Below, in pieces: positions 12,071-17,236 of a stretch of 17,236 bases of DNA. Under the pieces are notes generated by a model. It saw only the letters and a program-made list of their open reading frames with translations, was not told where the DNA came from and did not search any database. Source of the stretch: Candidatus Saccharimonadota bacterium. Lineage in GTDB: Bacteria > Patescibacteriota > Saccharimonadia > Saccharimonadales > UBA4665. The position numbers and the translations under genes are program-made. Within the stretch, counting starts at the first letter, position 1; every line of letters starts with the position of its first letter. The stretch covers positions 1-17,236 of the forward strand of contig JARIHB010000197.1 of NCBI GenBank assembly GCA_029288515.1. The letters run 5' to 3'.

Positions 12071-13660
12071 TTACGGATGAGTGAGCACTTCGCGCCACGA
12101 TAGGATCTGGTAGCCACCGGTTATAGGGTAGCTGGGCGGCGGCGCGTACAGCAAGTTGTAGTCGTAACTCGTGGTGTTATTTTTGATGCCGGATATATAG
12201 TAGGTGCCGTCGCTTACTGCGTCACCGCAAGAACCGCCGCGCTGCCACGTCCACGTCCATGTTTGGCGGCTGGCCACTGCCCCGTAAAATACGAACTTCT
12301 GATTGCTGTTTACCCAGCCGCGCGTACAGCGGCCGCTGCTAACGCGGTAATCGTCGGGGTATATAACTGAACCGGTTTGGGCAAGCGTGGCGGCATCGAC
12401 TTCAAATGTAAAGCTGCCGCTTGCGGGCGGGGCGTACGGCGCCAGGTACACGGAGTCTTCGGCTATCAGGCCAATTGCGTCGCTGCCGTCTTTAGTGCTG
12501 TACAGCATATCGTCGGCAATAATAATGTTGGCATTGTTGGAGGTGGCGAGGCGACCTGCGCCGATGCTGACGCGGCCATGAAAGGTTGTATTGGTACGCA
12601 CCCATACATTATCTTCTGCAAAAATAACGCCGGAGCTGGGAACGGTAATATTGGTAGCCACACTGCTCAGTGTCAGCGCGCTGGTATATGGTGAAGCCGT
12701 ATCTGTCTCGCCATTCACGTTATACAGGTTGTAGGTACCATTGGTATTCAGCTCTATGAGGTAGCCGCGGGCCTGGTTAAAGGTGCTGCTGCGCTGCGGT
12801 AGGTACGCGGCAGTGCGCGTAGAGGGGACTTGCGAACAGGCGTTAGATTGGCCAGCCAGTGCACTAGTAGCACTGTCCGACGAAAAGGCCGTCTTCTTCA
12901 TGGTACACAGACTGCTGCTAACTTGATTGAAGTCGATTGAAGGTACCGGGTAGCGCCAGTCGGTTTTATCACGCGTGGTGCAGTTTACCGGCGTGGTAAC
13001 AGTGCTGCTGCACCACACACCGTTATGGCTGCTGCCATCGCCGCCGAGACTAAACGGCGGAACATAGGTAGCATTGGCGCTGGTAACATCTGAGTCACTG
13101 GCGCCGTCCATACGGATACCTTGGTTAGAATGCACTGGGCCAGCGGCTGATTCGGTATTACCAAACCAGAGCGCCGTATCGCCAAGCGTAGCAAAACTAG
13201 CAAACGATTCGGCGCCAATTTGAGCTTGTACGGTGCGGGTTATATCGGTGCCGATAACCTTGCCAATGGCGCGCACGTCGACAATGGTCGAACCGCCGCC
13301 CTTCGGTTTTATCCAAAGTGTATATGTACCGGTCGTCTTGCCGGTGTCGTCAATGTAATTATGTACATACGGGCCATAGCCCAAGGTCGCGTCGGGCGTC
13401 GTTGGCGTTGACTGGCCGTCTTTGTAATCGGTCGCATTGTGGCTTAGGTGCCAGAGGTAATAGTTGATGCCAGCTTCAGCGATGTTGAAGGCCTGCTGGC
13501 TTTTGACGTTATTTCCTACCACAAAGAAGTTATTCATAATAATAGTCAGCACAGCAGTTGAGATAATAGCAGCGGCAATCATTACCGATACCAGCGCCGG
13601 CATCATAAATCCTTGCTCATCGTGCGAAAGCTGCTTAAACCGATACACAACACTGCTCAT
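12071..13660 (-). CDS. PilX/GspK-like large minor prepilin
   Basis: A 529-residue prepilin-like protein. HDEQG (13-17) before FMMPALVSVMIAAAII gives a class III signal with cleavage before F18, but the position +5 residue is Ala rather than Glu. Missing Glu5 is known for GspK, the tip-most pseudopilin. The PilX-type segment SQQAFNIAEAGINYYLW (54-70) follows the membrane helix. The remainder (about 90-529) is a large beta-rich extracellular region with six cysteines (C217, C227, C252, C275, C445, C478) and a repetitive SSGVIFAEDNVWV / NIIIADDMLY / GLIAEDSVYLAPY pattern (342-409) like a short beta solenoid. Its start overlaps the upstream stop by ATGA, showing translational coupling. It is the last gene of the minor-pilin operon. 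The role as pilus tip component is inferred. Confidence 0.8.
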   Translation of the reverse strand: MSSVVYRFKQLSHDEQGFMMPALVSVMIAAAIISTAVLTIIMNNFFVVGNNVKSQQAFNIAEAGINYYLWHLSHNATDYKDGQSTPTTPDATLGYGPYVHNYIDDTGKTTGTYTLWIKPKGGGSTIVDVRAIGKVIGTDITRTVQAQIGAESFASFATLGDTALWFGNTESAAGPVHSNQGIRMDGASDSDVTSANATYVPPFSLGGDGSSHNGVWCSSTVTTPVNCTTRDKTDWRYPVPSIDFNQVSSSLCTMKKTAFSSDSATSALAGQSNACSQVPSTRTAAYLPQRSSTFNQARGYLIELNTNGTYNLYNVNGETDTASPYTSALTLSSVATNITVPSSGVIFAEDNVWVRTNTTFHGRVSIGAGRLATSNNANIIIADDMLYSTKDGSDAIGLIAEDSVYLAPYAPPASGSFTFEVDAATLAQTGSVIYPDDYRVSSGRCTRGWVNSNQKFVFYGAVASRQTWTWTWQRGGSCGDAVSDGTYYISGIKNNTTSYDYNLLYAPPPSYPITGGYQILSWREVLTHP

Positions 13661-14253
13661 AAGTTCGTTTTCCTATTCCGTAAGCTTACATCAAGCGTGA
13701 TAGCCTGATTAACGGTGCCGGAAGTATCAGCGCCGAGGTTTACACGGACACCTTTTATAGTATGTAAATCGGCGATTGGCAGCGTCATAACACTGCCGCT
13801 GGAATTAAGGTAGTTGAAGAGTGTTTGACCTTGAGTTTGCTGGAAGTCGCTGATAATGGTGTATGTTTTCTTATTTGCCGTAATCAGCGTGCCTATGGGC
13901 GGGTTGGAGGTCATAGGCGTAACGTCGGCATACAGTACTGTGCTGTCGGCATTAAGATAGTAATGCACTTCCGACACGTACGTATCGGTAGGGAAGAAAT
14001 ACGCGTAGGCTACCAGGTCATTGGCAGCAGCTGATGTAATATCGGTGGCGCCGCGGATGACGTTGGCAATACGGGCAGACTGGCCGGCAACGTCGGTGAA
14101 GCTGGAAGCGTCTTTTTGCAAGTTAAGGTAAGTAAACAGATTTGTCTTAAAGAATGTGTAGAACATTGTTGAAAGTATGAGTACTAATGTCATGACAATC
14201 ACAAGTTCAACGAGCGAGAAGCCACGCTGGTGGGCGGTATTATGGCGTGACAA
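13657..14253 (-). CDS. PilW/GspJ-like minor prepilin
   Basis: A 198-residue prepilin. RG (10-11) before FSLVELVIVMTLVLILSTMFYTFF gives the class III signal, with cleavage before F12 and Glu at +5 (E16). The helix continues with FKTNLFTYLNLQKDASSFTDVAGQSARIANVIRGATDI, matching the PilW/GspJ pattern in which the post-helix region has a conserved RI..VIR. The globular domain (75-198) is beta-rich with no cysteines. It overlaps the upstream PilV-like gene by 14 nt and the downstream PilX-like gene by 4 nt. The gene order V-W-X mirrors I-J-K of type II secretion systems, where these form the initiating tip complex. Confidence 0.85.
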   Translation of the reverse strand: MSRHNTAHQRGFSLVELVIVMTLVLILSTMFYTFFKTNLFTYLNLQKDASSFTDVAGQSARIANVIRGATDITSAAANDLVAYAYFFPTDTYVSEVHYYLNADSTVLYADVTPMTSNPPIGTLITANKKTYTIISDFQQTQGQTLFNYLNSSGSVMTLPIADLHTIKGVRVNLGADTSGTVNQAITLDVSLRNRKTNL

Positions 14254-15805
14254 TGATACCTCCCAGCAAACTGCCGCCCGGCATGGTAAGCGTGTTGCTG
14301 CCCACGGTGACGATCATTTGCGTATTCCCTTCGACGGCGCCGGTCATATTGACTGTGCAGTTTATCTTGGTACTCGTTGTACCCGTGCACGAGGCAGTGT
14401 ACGTTGACGTGCCTTGCACAAACTTCACGGTCGTACTACATGAAGCCGGCGAGGAAGAACAGGGCAAATTAGCGCCAGTGAGCGCAAACGGGAAGCTAGA
14501 CAATGTGCCGCCCGTACGGCTGACGTTGGAAGGCGTCAGACCGGTTACGCGAGGGTAGGTGCTGCTGGTGGTAAGTATGAGCCGCACCTTTTGCAGAAAT
14601 GCCGTGCCATTAAAGTCAAATGTAGTCGTTGGCGGACTGCTGGAATCATAAGTGGGGATATCGATAGGACTGAAGGCTGTCGTGCCACCATACGGAACTG
14701 CAGCTGCCAAATAGTACGTGGTTCCGCTTACAGAACAGCTGGTAGCCCCGGCGTCACCGCAGAAGTAATAGCTACCTGGCACGAGGTTTTGAATGGTGGC
14801 GTTACCGTTGACATCGGTAGTCGGGCGGGTATCGCTGGGCGAGACGTTGTCAAAGTAGTAACTGGTGTCGGTAGTGGCTACATATTTTTTATAGCCACCC
14901 TTTGCATACACCTTGAGGTTGGCAAGCGGCGTGCCGCTGGTGGTAACGGCCTCAATTACGACACTGGGAGCGCCTTGCTGTTTAAGGGTAAGGGTGGAGT
15001 ACGACGATTGCTGCGACAATATCTTCTGGCTGGGATAAGTCGGCTGCAGCGTACCCGAGGCCGAAATAGTACTCAGTGTAGAGTAACCGGACTTTGAAGC
15101 AGTAATTACATAGTCGGTACCGCTATCGGGTGGCAGACCGTAAAAGATAGCCGTGCCGTTTACATCAGTACTGTCTGAGACATTGGCGTTCGGGGTGATA
15201 GTAGTATTGACTACATTTACTGTAGCGCCAGCAATTTTATTGCCATTGTTGTCTATAACGCTTACGAACAGTGCTCCGGTATTGCTGGCCGTTTCAGCTA
15301 CGCTGGATGAAATTTGTGTATCCACCTGGGCGAGTTTAGTGTTACTGGTGTCGGTAACCGTGACATGAGCGATCTTATAATCCTGTGGGTTTAAGTCCGG
15401 ATTCGGTGAGCCGGTGGGCGCTGGATAGTTGCGGCATAGCTGCTGAGCTTGGGCAACGGAACCGTAGTTAGCACACCCATCGTAGGCATCGTCAACGTAG
15501 TTAATACTGGTGGTAATGGTGTACTTCACACCATTAATGGTTTGGGTTTTGGTGGGGGGAATGGTGGTAGTAGCATAAATACTGCCCCCGGTTACAGCAA
15601 GGTTGTCGTAGGGTAACGATTTAAGATATTCCATCTGACTGGTAGCCAGCGTAGTGGCAACGGCCTGTTTGCGGGCCACCACAGTGCTTTTTACCAACGA
15701 CGTAAACAAACCCATGAAGCTGATAGCGATAATCGCAAAGGCCACTAACGTGACGGTCAATTCCACCAACGTAAAACCTGCCTCTGAATACCGCACGTTT
15801 TTCAT
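14240..15805 (-). CDS. PilV/GspI-like minor prepilin with Ig-like and IPT-like adhesive domains
   Basis: A 521-residue prepilin from ATG 15805. A GTG at 15817 is in frame but probably lies upstream of the transcript start. Cleavage is predicted after G10, before FTLVELTVTL, with Glu at +5 (E15). ATSQMEYLKSLPYDNL (55-70) is the GspI/PilV post-helix signature. After about residue 175 come two carboxypeptidase-regulatory/Cna-B-like beta domains (177-261 and about 281-366; cores GALFVSVIDNNGNKIAGATV and PSVVIEAVTTSGTPLANLKV, each with a D.NG.A.I..L.PG or similar turn). A C-terminal IPT/TIG-like domain (about 418-512, PRVTGLTPSNVSRTGG) carries four cysteines. PilV-type minor pilins are normally under 200 residues, so the extra 300 or so residues probably form an adhesive tip head. 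Confidence 0.82.
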   Translation of the reverse strand: MKNVRYSEAGFTLVELTVTLVAFAIIAISFMGLFTSLVKSTVVARKQAVATTLATSQMEYLKSLPYDNLAVTGGSIYATTTIPPTKTQTINGVKYTITTSINYVDDAYDGCANYGSVAQAQQLCRNYPAPTGSPNPDLNPQDYKIAHVTVTDTSNTKLAQVDTQISSSVAETASNTGALFVSVIDNNGNKIAGATVNVVNTTITPNANVSDSTDVNGTAIFYGLPPDSGTDYVITASKSGYSTLSTISASGTLQPTYPSQKILSQQSSYSTLTLKQQGAPSVVIEAVTTSGTPLANLKVYAKGGYKKYVATTDTSYYFDNVSPSDTRPTTDVNGNATIQNLVPGSYYFCGDAGATSCSVSGTTYYLAAAVPYGGTTAFSPIDIPTYDSSSPPTTTFDFNGTAFLQKVRLILTTSSTYPRVTGLTPSNVSRTGGTLSSFPFALTGANLPCSSSPASCSTTVKFVQGTSTYTASCTGTTSTKINCTVNMTGAVEGNTQMIVTVGSNTLTMPGGSLLGGIIVTP

Positions 15806-15818
15806 AATCTTACACACA

Positions 15819-15824
15819 ATTATA
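15819..15824 (-). promoter_or_regulatory. -10 box of the minor-pilin operon
   Basis: A perfect TATAAT read on the minus strand, 13 nt before ATG 15805. Transcription would start near 15812, inside the gap between the GTG at 15817 and the ATG, which favours the ATG. No Shine-Dalgarno site is present. It shares the 99-bp divergent region with pilM. Confidence 0.55.
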
Positions 15825-15871
15825 AAGCATAAACGTAAATATGTGTGCTATGCTACAAGCAGATTACGGCT

Positions 15872-15903
15872 TATGCTTACCATAGGCCAAAATAATAAGA
15901 AGG
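15872..15903 (+). promoter_or_regulatory. Possible promoter and ribosome binding site of pilM
   Basis: A -10-like TATGCT at 15872-15877 would start a transcript near 15884. GAAGG at 15899-15903 is only 1 nt from ATG 15905, too close to be a normal Shine-Dalgarno site, so initiation may use another mechanism. A competing extended -10, TGCTATGCT, lies at 15846-15854. Confidence 0.3.
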
Positions 15904-15904
15904 T

Positions 15905-16978
15905 ATGAGTATAAAGCCCCCATATTTTTACAAAGACAAGCCGGTATTCGGGCTTGATATCGGGCATGGCACCATCAAAGTCATGCAGCTGGAGACGATT
16001 AATAATAAAACTACTATTATTGGGTACGGGACGGCCCATTTTGACATTAAAGCCTTAGAGGAAGGAATAATTGTTAACCCGGGTATTATCCGTGAAGCAG
16101 TGTATGATTTGTTCCACCACCACTTGAAAGGGGTTATCACAACTCGCCGGGTAGCGATGGCCTTGCCGGCGTACCGTACGTTCTCGCGCGCCATTCAGCT
16201 GCCAAAGCTTGATGAAGCTGAATTACGCGAAGCAGTCCAGCTGGAAGTAGAACAGTATATCCCCATGCAGCTGGACGACCTGTACCTTGACTACAACATT
16301 ACCCGGAGCACACCGGACAGCACGGAGTTGTTCGTCATAGCTGTTCCGAAAAAGATTATCGATTCCTACTTGGCGCTTGCCAAAATTCTCGACGTCGAGC
16401 CGATTCTCATTGAACCGACCGTTGTTGCCGACAGCCGGTTCTTTGCCAAAGATAAAAACAGCGGTCTGCCCAGCATCATCATCGACTTCGGTTCTCAAAC
16501 GGCTAACATCAGTATTTTGGATAAGACCATCCTCACTACCAGCACGGTTGAGGCCGGCGGACTGGTGTTTACTCAGGCGATTGCCGAAAAGCTGGGCATT
16601 ACCGTCAAAGAGGCTGGCGAGATCAAAACCAGGTACGGCCTGGACAAAAGCGTGGCACAGAAAGAAATTATTGAAGCCCTAGAGCCATCGATGCAGAAAA
16701 TCGTGAGTGAAATTCGCCGCATCATACGGTACTACGACGAACATTACGGTCCGACGAGCAAGGTGGAACAGATCGTGACGCTGGGCGGTGGCGCCAATAT
16801 GCCCGGCCTGGCCAACTACCTTACTGACATACTGAAGATACCGGTACGCACGTTAAATAACCCTTGGGCGTCATTCGATTTCGACGACCTGAAGCCGCCA
16901 GCTCAGGCCGACCGTTTGATGTTTGTGACAGTTGCCGGCCTGAGCCTGCTTGATCCGAAAGAGGTGTTTGCCGCATGA
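15905..16978 (+). CDS. pilM: Type IV pilus assembly protein PilM
   Basis: Cytoplasmic actin-like (FtsA-fold) protein that binds the PilN N-terminus and couples the inner-membrane complex to the motor. The 357 residues match the family. The nucleotide-binding motifs are in order: phosphate 1 (VFGLDIGHGTIKVMQLE, 14-30), phosphate 2 (IIIDFGSQTANISI, 191-204) and adenosine (VTLGGGANMPGL, 291-302). The 1C-like region includes VAMALPAYRTFSRAIQLP (83-100) and the E..EAVQLEVEQYIP helix (106-120), typical of PilM. It is divergent from the minor pilins and overlaps pilN by ATGA (16975-16978), so the two are translationally coupled. Confidence 0.95.
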   Translation: MSIKPPYFYKDKPVFGLDIGHGTIKVMQLETINNKTTIIGYGTAHFDIKALEEGIIVNPGIIREAVYDLFHHHLKGVITTRRVAMALPAYRTFSRAIQLPKLDEAELREAVQLEVEQYIPMQLDDLYLDYNITRSTPDSTELFVIAVPKKIIDSYLALAKILDVEPILIEPTVVADSRFFAKDKNSGLPSIIIDFGSQTANISILDKTILTTSTVEAGGLVFTQAIAEKLGITVKEAGEIKTRYGLDKSVAQKEIIEALEPSMQKIVSEIRRIIRYYDEHYGPTSKVEQIVTLGGGANMPGLANYLTDILKIPVRTLNNPWASFDFDDLKPPAQADRLMFVTVAGLSLLDPKEVFAA

Positions 16979-17236
16979 TCAACCTGCTGCCGCCGGACCT
17001 TAAGCTCGAGTATCGCTATGCACGCCGGAATATCATCCTGCGCCGCTGGATTACGCTGGTAGGTTGCGGCCTGCTTGGCCTGGCGCTCATAAGTGCAGGC
17101 GGCGTATGGTACCTTCATCAAACTGCCCAAACATACGTAGTACAGGCAGCCGCGGCAGAAGATGCCCTCACGGGCCAAAAGCAGGAAGAAATTGAAAAAC
17201 AAGTGCAGGATATAAGCAATAACGTCAAGCTATCGG
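16975..17236 (+). CDS. pilN: Type IV pilus assembly protein PilN, 5' part
   Basis: The first 87 codons are visible and the rest is beyond the window. The protein opens with MINLLPPDLKLEYR, the conserved INLLP motif that docks into PilM. A basic stretch (RYARRNIILRR) and a single membrane helix (about 25-47) follow, then the start of a coiled coil rich in Gln/Glu (65-82). This is the usual PilN topology: short cytoplasmic tail, one membrane span, periplasmic or extracytoplasmic domain. It overlaps the pilM stop by ATGA. pilO would be expected next. Confidence 0.9.
   Translation, partial: MINLLPPDLKLEYRYARRNIILRRWITLVGCGLLGLALISAGGVWYLHQTAQTYVVQAAAAEDALTGQKQEEIEKQVQDISNNVKLS

Noticed and set aside
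14591..15097. 168-codon open frame on the plus strand
   Set aside because: Antisense to the PilV-like prepilin, whose signal and domain motifs are clear.
45..17236. CRISPR array, tRNA, rRNA, insertion sequence or integrase
   Set aside because: No spaced direct repeats, no cloverleaf or rRNA core sequence, and no transposase or recombinase motif seen in either strand.

Overview
The window reads as one end of a metagenomic or single-cell contig from a Patescibacteria/CPR bacterium, most likely Candidatus Saccharibacteria (TM7). The reasons are the short-leader gene organisation, the N-terminal LPTPG...GTWG..LNDFL motif on a very large beta-helix protein, and a compact type IV pilus locus arranged as pilB-pilC-pilin with a divergent pilM-pilN. 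TGA is used as a stop (end of pilM, end of the PilW-like gene), which argues against the TGA-recoding SR1/Gracilibacteria. The assignment is inference from gene content; no rRNA or tRNA gene is present.

Bases 1-44 are not biological. They match the end of the Illumina P5 arm, an 8-base i5 index, and the Nextera Read-1/mosaic-end sequence. Real sequence starts at 45 with the 5' part of a minus-strand gene cut by the adapter.

Positions 282-7932 hold an accessory block on the plus strand. It contains an MscL channel with a C-terminal zinc ribbon, a 941-residue beta-helix/phage-tail-like protein with three 96-residue-period C-terminal repeats, a GAF-like protein, two divergent paralogous zincin-like proteins (HExxHxxH plus a shared ExYMNxP motif), and a small helical protein. 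Several of these genes have a -10 box almost touching the start codon and no usable Shine-Dalgarno site, which suggests leaderless or near-leaderless mRNAs.

Positions 7933-17236 are a type IV pilus locus. On the plus strand come pilB (assembly ATPase), pilC (platform protein) and a major-type prepilin with its own strong promoter and terminator. On the minus strand a three-gene overlapping operon encodes large minor prepilins (PilV/GspI-like with Ig-like and IPT-like domains, PilW/GspJ-like, PilX/GspK-like lacking Glu5). Divergent from it, pilM and the start of pilN encode the cytoplasmic and inner-membrane alignment proteins. PilB and PilC would polymerise the pilin, PilM/PilN would link the motor to the envelope, and the minor pilins would form the tip and carry adhesive domains. 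No pilT or pilD is seen here.

The most striking non-coding element is a ~140-nt imperfect hairpin between pilC and the pilin gene (11159-11298), closed by a perfect 24-bp GC-rich inverted repeat. It matches no RNA family I recognise.
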